A stretch of DNA of 64,000 bases from Plasmodium coatneyi. Its lineage: Eukaryota; Apicomplexa; Aconoidasida; Haemosporida; Plasmodiidae. Shown piece after piece: positions 32,205 through 42,600 of the stretch. The translations under genes and the position numbers were made by a program. The notes under the pieces were generated by a model. The model was not told the origin of the DNA. It ran no database searches and was given only the letters and a program-made list of their open reading frames with translations. The stretch is from contig NC_033566.1 in NCBI RefSeq assembly GCF_001680005.1, positions 1,736,001-1,800,000 of the forward strand, written 5' to 3'. Position 1 is the first letter of the stretch; each line of letters starts with the position of its first letter.

Positions 32205-33556
32205 TCTTTTTTTTTTAAATTCTTTTTTAAATATGAAGGAAGTTTAGAATAGAAATATATTCCTTATTTTTTTTAGTGTAAATTAATATATACATTCAAT
32301 GGATTGTATAATCATTTTATTCTTTATTAACATGGAATGTTAATTCAGCTGTGTTGTGCGCGATGTACAGTTACTCCTTTTAGGTGTGTAAATCTAATTT
32401 AAACTGAAAAGGAACTCATTACAACATACAATATAAGATATATAAAATGGAATATATCTCAATTCAAAAAAAAATATTTTAATTACATATTACATTATTT
32501 CAAAAATTAATATTTAGAGATGTCAATATTTTTCTAACAGAGAAGAAAAAAAAAAAATAATAATGTAACACCCCCTCCCCCACACCCTAACACACTTCCC
32601 TCCACAATCACTCCCCCACAGTCACTCCCCACGCCTTTACTTCCCCTTACACTCACCCCCATATTCGTTCCATCACCCCCATATTCGTTCCATCACCCCC
32701 ATATTCGTTCCATCACCCCCATATTCGTTCCATCACCCCCATATTCGTTCCATCACCCCCATATTCTTTCCATCACTCCCATTCCTCCCACACCACTTCC
32801 TTCACTCCTCTTTTTTACACTTTCATTCCTTCCACACACCTTCCTTCACTTATCTTCCTACACTCTCCTTCCTTCACACTTATTACCCTCCACCCCAATC
32901 ATCTAACACCCCAATCTGTACCCCCTTGCACACTTCCCTCAACATACGCCTTTCCACCCACCTAACAACCTTCCTTCCACCAATCACCACCCTCAACCAT
33001 TCATTCTACCACCCTACCACCACCCGAACAACCTTCCCTTCCACCTACCACCACTCTAACAACCTTTCTTCCACCTACCACCCCTAAACAACCATTCTTC
33101 CAGAAACCACCACTTAATAACCTTCCTTCGACCCACCTACCACCCCTAACACAACCATCCTTCCACGAACCACCAACCTAACAACCTTCCTTCCTTAGAC
33201 ATCCTCCCTTCCTTCTCCTTAGACCCTTCCTTTCCTTCTTTATAATAATATGAATAAACAATTGATTATATGAATGAACAATGTTAATTGTATATCAATG
33301 AACAAAATGTTAATTATACATATCAATGAAACAATGAAATGTTAATTAATTATATAGAAAAAGGGACAATATAGAATATAATTCACATAAGCTTTATATA
33401 TTAAAGAAAAAAAAAAATAAAAAATGTCTTCATTTAAAAATAGGATGTTAAAATAATAAATAGTAACAACGGAGCAAGGTTACAAATACACATTAATGAT
33501 AAAAAGAAGGGACCTTAGGTTCCTTCCATCCAACCACTTAACAACCTTCCTTACAC
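32205..33556. other. 5' flank of gene B, 20-bp repeats and a C-rich satellite
   Basis: The part 32205-32590 is upstream DNA shared with gene A (compare 8800-9010). From 32570 to 33240 it is C-rich, with CCACCTAACAACC and CCTTCCTTCCACC units like those at 9000-10040. From 33241 to 33556 it is AT-rich with repeated AATGAACAATG and AATGTTAATTA words. It ends with the 3' flank of gene C. No coding sequence is supported. Confidence 0.6.
32651..32780. repeat. 20-bp tandem repeat, six copies
   Basis: The unit CATCACCCCCATATTCGTTC is repeated with a period of exactly 20 bp. ATATTCGTTC occurs at 32661, 32681, 32701, 32721 and 32741, with a one-base variant at 32761. It is embedded in the C-rich satellite upstream of gene B and has no coding context. 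Confidence 0.9.
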
Positions 33557-34626
33557 CTATTCAGTTTTTGCAGTTCCTTCAGATTTGTTCTCTGTGAGTT
33601 GAACGTTCGGCCCCTGTAGAAATTTACAACCCCATATTTTGTTAGATAAATTCTTTCCTTCCTTTGAGAACCAAAATTTTAATAGTACAAATAGGATTAG
33701 GAAGCCAATGATCATGTAAACTATATTTGAAATTATAGCAGGTACACCCAACGTTCCGCTTTCACCTGGGAGGAACTCGAAAATTAAACCCACGGGACTT
33801 GGAATCCACATAAAAAGGATCAACGCAAGCAGCAGAAGGGGGAACCATTCATGTGTTTTCACCTCCCCACGAAATAATCTACAAATCAGTCGATCTCGCC
33901 AACTTTTTTTGTTTCCTTTCTTTGCACAACTTTGTACATTTTTTGGTGCTTTATTCTGTGCTTTATTTGGATGTTTGTTGTTCTTATCACCACCAACTGA
34001 AGGTGGTGTATTTGGTCCGACCTCCTTAGGAGGTGGTATATTTGGTACATTTGGATTGGTGTTGTTGTTCTGACCACCACTTGAAGGTGGTGTATTTGGT
34101 TTGGGGTCCGATATTTTTGATTCATTTTTAGGTGGTGATTGTTTTAGTTCATCTTTGGGTGGTGATTTTTTGAATAGAGAACCAAGTGGGTTTTTCTTCG
34201 TTGGTGGTGGTGGTGATGGATTTGTGTTGTTCTTATCACCAGGAGGTGTATTTAACTTATGTTGTTTTGAATCATCACCCTGCTTGAATAGTGTTTTTAC
34301 ACCTGAACCCAAGGGATTATTTTTTTTCTCATTTTCAGTTCCTGTACTGGAACCCTTTGATGTGCCTAATGCAGTTACCTAAAAAAAAACAAAGGAAAGT
34401 GCATTTAGAAATTATGAAATACGCAATTCTTATGATAGAAAAAAGAAGGTATTCTTTATTTTCAGTACAAAAAAAAAAAAAAAAATGAACCATAATAAAT
34501 ATATGTGCGCTAATTCTAAAAAATTTAACAACAGCTTCTATCTCTTACGTAGTTGGAGTGTTGCCAAAAGCAAAGTATCAAGCTAAGGAGTATTGGAAGT
34601 TTTGCAGAGGTTAAAGGTGCCATCAT
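33557..34626 (-). CDS. Exported-type two-exon membrane protein C
   Basis: Exon 1 (34549-34626) encodes MMAPLTSAKLPILLSLILCF then WQHSNY, signal-peptide-like, at TAC/GTAAGA. A second ATG follows the first directly. Exon 2 (33557-34378, acceptor T-run AG) starts VTALGTSKGSSTGTENEKK. It has a Lys/Pro/Asn-rich low-complexity middle (KNNTNPSPPPP, PPKDELKQSPPKNESK), then KKSWRDRLICRLFRGEV and KTHEW. Two membrane segments follow (FPLLLLALILFMWIP and VYMIIGFLILFVLLKFWF) and a short basic tail. Total 299 residues. The C-terminal half closely matches gene A, and the low-complexity middle differs in length and sequence. I know of no experimentally defined role. Confidence 0.8.
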
Positions 34627-36150
34627 TTTTGCTGTTTTTTTGCTTCTTTTTGTTTTTGTTTTTTGCTCTTCTTTTTACTTTCTTTGTTTTCTGTTTTTTT
34701 AATGTAAAAAAAAAGGTGTTTAAAGAAAAACTTTTTTTCCTTTTATGTACATTAATACATTACGTGCTTATTTCTTTTTCTTTTGCTAATATAGAATGTT
34801 AATTCAGTAGTATTCTGTGCACGAGATATATACTGCTTTTTATTGTTTTCGTTGTAGATGTGTGTGAATAGTAACTGCTATAAACTTTTTTATTTTTTTA
34901 AATTTAAAATTAAAATGCACAATAATTAATACTAAAAGTGTGATAATTTAAAATAATGAAAAACTATTACATTTTAGCACATAATTCTACTATTTTAGTA
35001 GTAGCTGAATTGGTTAATATTCTTTTTTTTTTTCTACAAAAAGAGAGAAAGAAAAAAAAAAAATTAATAATGAGCACTTTTTCTCAATTGTATATCTCAC
35101 ATCTGACGGCGCAATGGAAAGAGGAGTAGCAAATGAACCCTATATATTTTGAGTACTTAAAAAAATTATAAATAGAGTTGTATAGGTGTACAGCGTTGTG
35201 TTGTATATGTGCATGTCTTTGCATATTTGCGCTCAAAAAAAATTTTTATTCGTTCCTCTTTTATTTTAGATATAATGGTGAAAAAATAGAATGAGGGAGC
35301 AATGAGTCGGATTTTTTGCATGTTGTTAGGAAGGAAATGGAATTTTTTTTTTCCTTCCTTCAGGTGTACAACGTTGCGTTGTATATGTGCATAGCGTTGT
35401 GCATGTGTGCTCAAAAAAAAAAAAAAATTTTTTATTTGCTCCTCTTTTATTTTAGATATAAATCAGTGAAAAAATAGAATGAGGGAGCAATTAGTCGGAT
35501 TTTTTGCATGTTGTTAAGAATGATAGAAGAGAATGGAATGGATTTTTTTTTTTAAGTATAGTGAGACAGATTTAAAATTTTTTAGAGTGAACTCCTGTAT
35601 TAGTGTATTACTACATCTGCCTATTAATGTATTATTAATGTGGTGTTGTTAGTGTGGTGGTGTATTATTAGAGTGTGTGTGGTGTGATGTGGTGGTATTA
35701 TTATTATAGTGGAGTGGTGGTGTATTATTATTAGAGTGTGATGTGGTGTGGTGGTATTATTAGAGTGTGCGTGCGTATACATATATATATGTATATATAC
35801 ATATATGTTACTTATATATACATATAATTATATATATGTATATTAATATTTTATGTGAGCACTTCCAAGCCATTCATGAGTGCACTTGTGATGAATACAT
35901 TTGTGTACAAATCACGTACATAATGACAATATTTGTTTTCTGGTTTTATATATATATAAAATATTGCACACACCCTACTTTATAATGAATGTAAGAAAAA
36001 AGGGAAAAGGGCAAAAGGAAGGGTAACACATTGCATACGTTATTTATAATTTGAATGGAGTAGGAAGGAAAGGAAGTAGGAAGGGCATGACATTATATTT
36101 AATGGTACATTACATTTATTGGTGTATGGAATTGTTCATGGAATGGTATC
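34627..36150. other. Intergenic DNA with repeated TGTACAACGTTGCGTTG modules
   Basis: It is upstream DNA of gene C on one side and 3' flank of a minus-strand pir on the other. The blocks 34855-35130 resemble 41140-41520 upstream of gene D. Two modules at 35190-35420 and 35390-35540 contain GGTGTACAACGTTGCGTTG, GAGGGAGCAATTAGTCGGAT and GCATGTTGTTAGGAAGG. From 35630 to 35770 there are GTGGTGTATTATTAGAGTGTG repeats, then a TATATA run. No gene is supported. Confidence 0.55.
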
Positions 36151-37553
36151 TTATATGCGATGATAACCTATGTTATTCCGTCGCTGTTCTTCCCTTTGTT
36201 CGTTCCTGTTGTTCCTTTGCCTCTGTTGTTGTGGTTGCCTGCTATTTGCTGTTCTTCCTGTTCTTGTAGATTGTACGTCATATATGGTAGAATTTTCCGC
36301 AGTTGAGTCACCAATTGTGGAATTCATTTCTGTGGAATATTCGGTATGGGCAAATGTTGATGTTTCTGTTGTTAATGTGGAGTTATCAAAGTTGCGCCTG
36401 GTGGCAGATGTTCTTTTTTTTCTTCTATTAAGTCGATTACCAAACCCTGAAGGTAGAAGATTATACTGAAAAATAAAAGGAGTGGAAAGATAAAAAGTGT
36501 GAACATGTATACATATATACATATATATACTTATATATGGACATATACATATATGTATATATATATATATAGCTCCATTATAATTGTTGTAATTATACTT
36601 ACCTTATATGAAAGGAAAGCAAGTGTTGGTAGTGCTGCTACTCCAAATATGGAGGAGATGGCGGCTACTGCTGTGTTCCCAGAAGAGGACGCAGCGACGA
36701 AAATTCCTGGACTCCATACAAAATTAGGGCTACATCCAAAATTGACGTTCTTATATATTTCAATACCCTGTTCAGATGTTCCCTTTAAGGTGCAACTAAT
36801 GCCTTCTGGACCTTGTGTGGAAGCTTTTATACATTCTGTTTCATACGTAAATTTCAACTCCCCCTTCTTACTGCAATCTTCATACACTTTCTTAAATTCT
36901 GTGCAGAATGGATCAGTAGCAGGCTTACTTTCACAATCTGCCTTTACAGCAGCATAAGCTTTAACAGCTTTGTCCAGGTGATCATAGTAACCCTGATCAC
37001 AGGAGTTGCTAAACTTGCCTAGTTTATCCTTTATCCCTTTATAGTCAAAAGAAAAGTCAAACACTGTTTTTCGATTAACAAAGAGGTCCTTGGAGATGGC
37101 AGTATGGTCAGTGTCCATAATTGTGCAATTATTCGGAATATGGAATAATTGCAGTGCTTTATATATACATTCCATAGTACTTAAAAATTTAGTACCATCT
37201 GCACTTCCTATTTTATTCCACACTTCATTCCCAAGCCAAAAATAAAAGAAATAGCAGAGTGCCTTATTCAGCCGTTCCTCCAATTCGGCCGACACATCAT
37301 CTGAGTCTTCGTCCGCTTGGTCCGTTCCGTAAGCTCTGTACTGATAATCCTGCGCCAGGTTGGCATCCGCTTTCCTTGAAGATATATAACACAGGCCCTT
37401 CGAAATTTTATCAGCTTCACCTGCAATTCTAGAACAAGCTCCTAACTGCCCTTTCACTATCTCGTTTTCACTTTCATAAGTACATTGGACGACCTTCCCC
37501 CCGATCCTATCATAGAATTTTAACTTAGAGTCCAACTGCTCCAAATTGACGCT
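36151..37553 (-). CDS. pir/KIR family protein
   Basis: Exon 2 (36603-37553) opens SVNLEQLDSKLKFYDRIGGK and is Cys-containing. It carries CYFFYFWLGNEVW, then VFDFSFDYKGIKDKLGKF, and ends in a membrane segment, VAALPTLAFLSYK, at AAG/GTAAGT. Exon 3 (36151-36465, acceptor TTTTTCAG) starts YNLLPSGFGNRLNRRKKR, has Ser/Thr repeats and ends RRNNIGYHRI. Together they give 421 residues. The exon 2 acceptor (CCTTGGCAG) is weak, and the frame stays open further upstream. A possible first exon at 37685-37717 (ATGGCAAAACCAGCA, as in the pir at 53180) lacks a good donor, because GATACC stands where a GT would be expected. Intron 2 is short (137 bp). Confidence 0.83.
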
Positions 37554-39142
37554 CTGCCAAGGTGGCCGACAGAAGTGTATACATATGTTCATTTATACAC
37601 TTTTACATTTATTTCCATAGTGCTATATATGAATTATTATTCATTCAATAATGATACATGCACATTAAGCAGAAGGAAATGTACATGTAGGTATCCTGTC
37701 CCTGCTGGTTTTGCCATTTTTCTTTCTGTGCGTTTTTGTTAAATAATAAAATTTAATATTAAAATGTGCTCATTTTTCTACAACATATATACATATATGG
37801 CATATATATATGTGTATGTATACATACACATATATATGTACATAATTAGAATGTGGATGCAAATTGTGCATGTAAAATTCTTTGCATGTACAAATTCTCT
37901 TTGCATAGAATTTTTTTTGTATATAAAATTTTTTTTGTATATAAAATTTTTCTGTACAAAATTCTACGCAATTTTGTAGGGTATGCTGATTATGACAGTT
38001 CATGGTATGTACATATTATACATACTTATTTCTTCGGTAAATAAGTGTACATTATTCAACTTTTCAGGGGATGATAACAAATTATACACGTGTGAGAAGT
38101 TATTATGCAGAATTGAAGAGTGTAGAAATAGAAACAATTATGCTGAAATAGTAAAATAGAATGTAAGGGGTGGAATGAATGATTTAAACATTTCTCTCAT
38201 ATCGTTGCTTGCTTGCTTCATTCGCTTATTCTATTATTGGATTATGGTTTAGCGGCTCCCCTCCCTCCTTGAGTATTATAATATTCCATACCTTATTCAA
38301 TTATTGTACCAATAGGGGTACAACATTTCTTCCCTCTCAGGTAAAAATTTCTGTTTATGTTACTTAATTTATGTTTGATTGATATTATTTTAAAAGGATG
38401 GGGGAGGGAAAGAGTGGTCGTTGTTGTTCATTAGAAAGATATTGTTAACATGTACCATATAACTAATGTGCAAAATATACTTCCCCCTTTTTTTTTTTTT
38501 TTCATTTATAAGTGTTCCGTAGCATTTCCTTCGGTATTCCTCCTTATCTTTTTAACGAATATATTATAAATAGTTCACTTACACACAGTTTGCAATATAT
38601 GTCACCTGAGCTACGCACCTTTTCCCTTCATCCAATACGGATTATATTTTCTACATTTTAGATATGAATGTTCCTTCATTTCTATTCATGTATTTTTTTT
38701 TTTTAATTTTATTATTTTTCCTTTTTTTCGTATTGCATGAAAGTGTTTACATTGTTCATGTGTAATTAATATAAGTGGAAGTGAAAAAAATTTTTTTCCC
38801 CACTTTATTTTGATTTGTTTTGGTAAATTTTTTTTATTGCAGATACAAAATATGTTCATTAAAATTTTTTTTTCTCTCTAACAACAGCGTTTTTTATTTT
38901 TGTGTAATTGCTTTTTTTTTCTTTCTTTTTTTTTTCAAAAAATAGAAATAATTTTTTCCGAAAGGTAAGTACTCCTTTCCTTTTTTTTTTTTTTCCTTAC
39001 AAGTATTTATGTTTATGAATTTTTTTTTTCTGCTTTTTCTTCCTTCCTCTTTCTTTTTTTAAGAAATTATAAAAAGAAATATAGATCAGTTATTAATATA
39101 ATTTGTACGTTTACATCCTTTCCTTTTTTTTATTTTAAAATA
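37554..39142. other. Intergenic DNA with a SICAvar-type 3' flank copy
   Basis: The block 38735-38830 (GCATGAAAGTGTTTACATTGTTC, ATATAAGTGGAAGTGAAAA, CCCCACTTTATTTTGATTTG, each seen downstream of a SICAvar last exon) is present without a SICAvar gene. T-rich DNA follows (38840-39130) with GGTAAGTACTCCTTTCC, as also at 50703-50720. From 37900 to 37960 there is a short TTTTTTTTGTATATAAAAT repeat. No coding sequence is supported. Confidence 0.55.
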
Positions 39143-39400
39143 TGTAATTCATCACCACCAAAAGGAAACGGAAGAAGAAGAAGGTCCCCCCTATCACGGA
39201 ACATCATTACATTTAGCAGGAACTTCCATTATAGGCTCAACATAGACCCTCAGGGGAAACTTCTGCTGAATAATATTCAACAACGGATGTTTCCATGGAT
39301 AGTTCCAGGGTACGTTCTGCTAGTCCATAATATGCAGCAACATCCACTGCAGGGACAATGGCAACAAAGGAGGAAGAATATTGCTTACCATAGCATGTAA
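39143..39400 (+). pseudogene. Relic pir/KIR last exon
   Basis: One frame reads CNSSPPKGNGRRRRSPLSRN, as at the start of pir cytoplasmic exons, and closes with QQRRKNIAYHSM and TAA (39398-39400), as at their end. The middle has lost the Ser/Thr/Asp pattern. Recognisable pieces such as GGAACTTCCATTATAGG sit in a different frame, which points to compensating small indels. No AG acceptor stands at the expected place (AAAATATG instead of TTTAGTAT), and no ectodomain exon lies upstream on the plus strand. Confidence 0.6.
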
Positions 39401-40013
39401 GACGTCCTATGCAACATCACATGCAACGTCCTATGCAACGTCATATGCAACGTCACATGAACCCTTGAATATAATGTTTTCTTCTCCCTCCATTCCACCC
39501 GCCATGGAAGGAACAATAAATAAATGGCTGCACAAAGTATGCACACAGTTTATATATACAGCTTATTTATACAGTGTAAGGAAAAAGCAAAATATATATA
39601 TACACAAATAGAGACCATTCTCATATATTAAAAGGGGGGGAAAAGTGGTGGTCATTAGAAATTTAAAAAAAGTGTTGCTACAAGAAAAAAAAAAAAAATT
39701 TCGATACAATAGTTTTTAAAACAAACCCTGTAGCATATTCATAAATTATACAAGGAAGTCATACACACACATACACAAGAATGGATATTACACTTACAAA
39801 AATGACGTCAACACCACACAAGAATGAGTATTTTACACACACACAAACAAACAAAAAAACATAGTTAGAGAGTTCCTATGTAAACAAAAAAAATGTATGG
39901 GAAATTCATGATAATACTAGCATATAATGTACAACATTGTTCCCACAAAAAAAAAGGAGGAAGTAAAAAAAAATGAAAGAAGAACAACTACGCCATTCCT
40001 TTCTCTTGATTCC
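39401..40013. other. Intergenic AT-rich DNA
   Basis: It starts with a short direct repeat, four copies of a CATGCAACGT / CATATGCAACGT type word (39417-39462), just after the relic exon. AT-rich DNA with CACACA words (39760-39850) follows, up to the stop of gene D. No coding sequence is supported. Confidence 0.5.
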
Positions 40014-40897
40014 TTACGTCTTTCCTTTGTTGGTGTTGGTGTTTGTGCTTTCTTTTTTCTTGAGACATTTTTGTATTTTTAGCTCTTCTTTAATACATTT
40101 TTTTGCTTTATTTGAATAGCAAAATGCTAAGCACACACACAAATAAATGAATCCTACAATTAGGGAACTCACAATTTGAAATGCTGTATAGCTACCTGTT
40201 CCATCTTCAAGATAAAAAGGGAGGGAAAAGTAAACAGCTTGGGGTACAGTAAATAAAATTACTGGATAGGAAAGTATAATAACCAATAGAACAACTATCA
40301 ACACCTTATTTTTGATATTACAACATTTTAATTTATCATAAACGTCTTTGAATTTAGTGCCCACACTTCCACCCTTTGCCCCCTTCCTTCTGTGTTGTGA
40401 CGGTTTTGACGGTCCTAATTCAACCTTCGATTTTAGTTGCCTAAGCGTTTTAGCAAGTATGCTATTTCCAAAGGGACCTGTACTAGGGTTGCAAGGGTAT
40501 TTACTTTTCTGCTGCTGTGCTCCTACACTAGATTCACCACTTTGTACTGATGATGATGATCCTGTAGAGCTTGAATCTGAAGAGTAAAAACCGCTAGGCG
40601 TTTTATTCCATGGCATGGCGTGCACTAGGACCTAAAAAAAAAAAAGGAGGTAAGGAAGGGTTTCTAGGTGGTGGTTGGTGGAAGGAAGGTTGTTACGGAT
40701 GGTCGAAATTTTTTTTTTTTCTGTTTTTTTTTTTTTCAATTTTTAGTGAAAAAAAAATAGAAGTTCATTCATAATAAATATATGCGCAGATTTTAGAAAT
40801 TAATTAGTTTTCGTCATACATAGTTAGGGTATTGTGTCCAAAGGAATAGGGATGCGAAGGTGAGTATTAAATATTTTGTAGCAAAGGGTGCCATCAT
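40014..40897 (-). CDS. Exported-type two-exon membrane protein D
   Basis: Exon 1 (40820-40897) encodes MMAPFATKYLILTFASLFLW then TQYPNY at TAT/GTATGA. Exon 2 (40014-40631, acceptor T-run AG) starts VLVHAMPWNKTPSGFYSSDS, nearly the same opening as gene A (VLVHATPSWGKT). A Ser-rich part, a basic part and KDVYDKLKCCNIKNK follow, then two membrane segments (VLIVVLLVIILSYPVILF and IVSSLIVGFIYLCVCLAFCY) and a Lys-rich tail (KKCIKEELKIQKCLKKK). Total 231 residues, the shortest of the four related genes. Function is unknown. Export to the host cell is inferred from the signal-peptide exon only. Confidence 0.78.
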
Positions 40898-42600
40898 TTT
40901 GCTTTTCTTTTTTTGCTTTATTATTATTTTTTCTTTTATTTTTTTTTATGTAAAAAAAGAAGATGTTTAAAATGAAAATTTTTTCTTTTCTAATTTACAT
41001 TAAATAGGTTGTATGGATTGTGTATGATGATGATTAATATTATTATTCTTTCTTCTTTGTGTTGAACATAGAGAATGTGTTAAATTCAATCAATTGTGTT
41101 GTACGCGCGCACGATATATATGCTGCTATTTTTTTCACTATAGATGTATTTGTGTAGGTGTGAAAGTGCAACATTCTATGTAAACTTTTTTATTTTTTTA
41201 AATTTTAAAAATAAAATTTATTATTTGAATGTATAATAATAATACATACATATATAAAAATATATATTAACTTAAAATAATGAAAAAAAATTTGATTTTA
41301 ATTGCACATATATAATTATATATATGTTATGTTGTTTCAAAAAATAAAGTTCGTTAGTATTCTTGTTTTTTCTATATAGAGAGAAAGAGAGAGCGAAGAA
41401 AAAAAATAATGTGAGCACTTTTTTTTCTCTCATTATATATGTGTCGCCCCCACACTCCCTCCCTCCCTTCTTCTAACGGTGTGCAATGGAAAGAGGAGGA
41501 GTAGCAAATTATGCTCACATGTTTTGAGCATATTGCAATTATGCATGTTTGTGCTTAACATTTTTTATGTTGTTTCAATGTTCATATATAAAAAGGGTGA
41601 AAAAAATAGAATGGGGTAGCAAATAGTCGGATTTTTTGGCATGTGTTAGGAAGGAAATAGAATTCTTTTTTCCTTCCTTCAGGTGTACAACGTTGTATGC
41701 ATGCTGCTCAAGAAAAAAATTTTCTTCTTTTTTTCTTGTATTTTTTTTTTGTGTTGTTGTTGTTGTTTCGTTGTTTCTTCAGGTTTAGGGTTCAGATATA
41801 AAAGAAGTGAAACATACAATTAAGGAATAGAGTTAGTTCTATTTTTTTTCATGTTAAAATGAGTAAGTCCGCCTTCCTTTCTTTTTGCATGTTGCAAGTG
41901 TTGGAAGGGAATGGAAGGTTGTTAGGGTGTGGAATGTTTTTATTTTTCCCTTCCTTCAGGTGTACAACGTTGCGTTGTATATGTGCATGTTTGCGATCAA
42001 AATTTTTGCTTCTTTTAATTTTAGTTATAATGATGGAAAAAAAAAAAGTTCAAAAAAAGGAGTTGTTATGAGTTCTCCTTCCTTCTTTTTTTTTGCATGT
42101 TACATGTTGTTGCAAGTGTTCGGAAGGAATGGCAGGGTGAAAATTTTTTTTTTTTTTCCACTTTATTCGTTCATTGTTCATTCATCTAGAAGATGTTATT
42201 GTGTTCACCTAAGTGGTCATTCATGTAGATGAATGAAAATCTTTAGATATTTACCTAGAAGATGTGTTCATCATCTAAAGATGTTCATTCATCATCTAAA
42301 GATGTTCATTCATCATCTAAAGATGTTCATTCATCATCTAAAGATGATCATCCATCATCTAGGAGATGATCAACCATCATCTATTAAGATGAATCATCCA
42401 TCCATCTACCAGATGATCATGCACCTACGGGATGATCAATCATCATCGTACCAGATGATCATTCATCTAGAAGATGTTGTTGTTGTTGTTTGTTCATTCA
42501 TTTGAGAAGAAGATATTGTTGTTGCTCTTGTTGTTGTTCGTTCTCATCTAAGGAAGAAGATGTTCACTCATTTAGGTGTTCTTTCTTATTTAGATGGTGT
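40898..42600. other. Intergenic DNA with dispersed modules and a telomere-like word
   Basis: The part 40898-41520 resembles the upstream DNA of gene C (34640-35130). Modules with GGTGTACAACGTTG and AGTCGGATTTTTTGGCATG occur near 41625-41700 and 41955-41985, with partial copies around 41860-41930 and 42080-42130. GGTTTAGGGTTCA (41782-41794) is two telomere-type heptamers. From 42240 to 42480 is a 21-bp repeat tract. No gene is supported. Confidence 0.55.
42255..42480. repeat. 21-bp repeat tract (CATCATCTAAAGATG core)
   Basis: About five near-perfect 21-bp units (CATCATCTAAAGATGTTCAT type) run from 42268 to 42360. Diverged ATCATCTAGGAGATGATCA-like units follow to 42480. Each unit contains an inverted repeat around ATCATCT/AGATGAT. 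The period is a multiple of three, so a repetitive ORF (MFIHHLK units) is open, but nothing else supports coding. Confidence 0.85.

Noticed and set aside
37685..37717. First exon MAKPAGTGYLH for the pir at 36151-37553
   Set aside because: The start matches the MAKPAQ exon at 53180, but the donor would have to be GTACAT because the expected site reads GATACC. I left it out of the gene span.
42233..42505. 90-codon ORF with FIHHLKM repeats
   Set aside because: It is open only because the DNA repeat has a 21-bp period, and nothing else supports coding.
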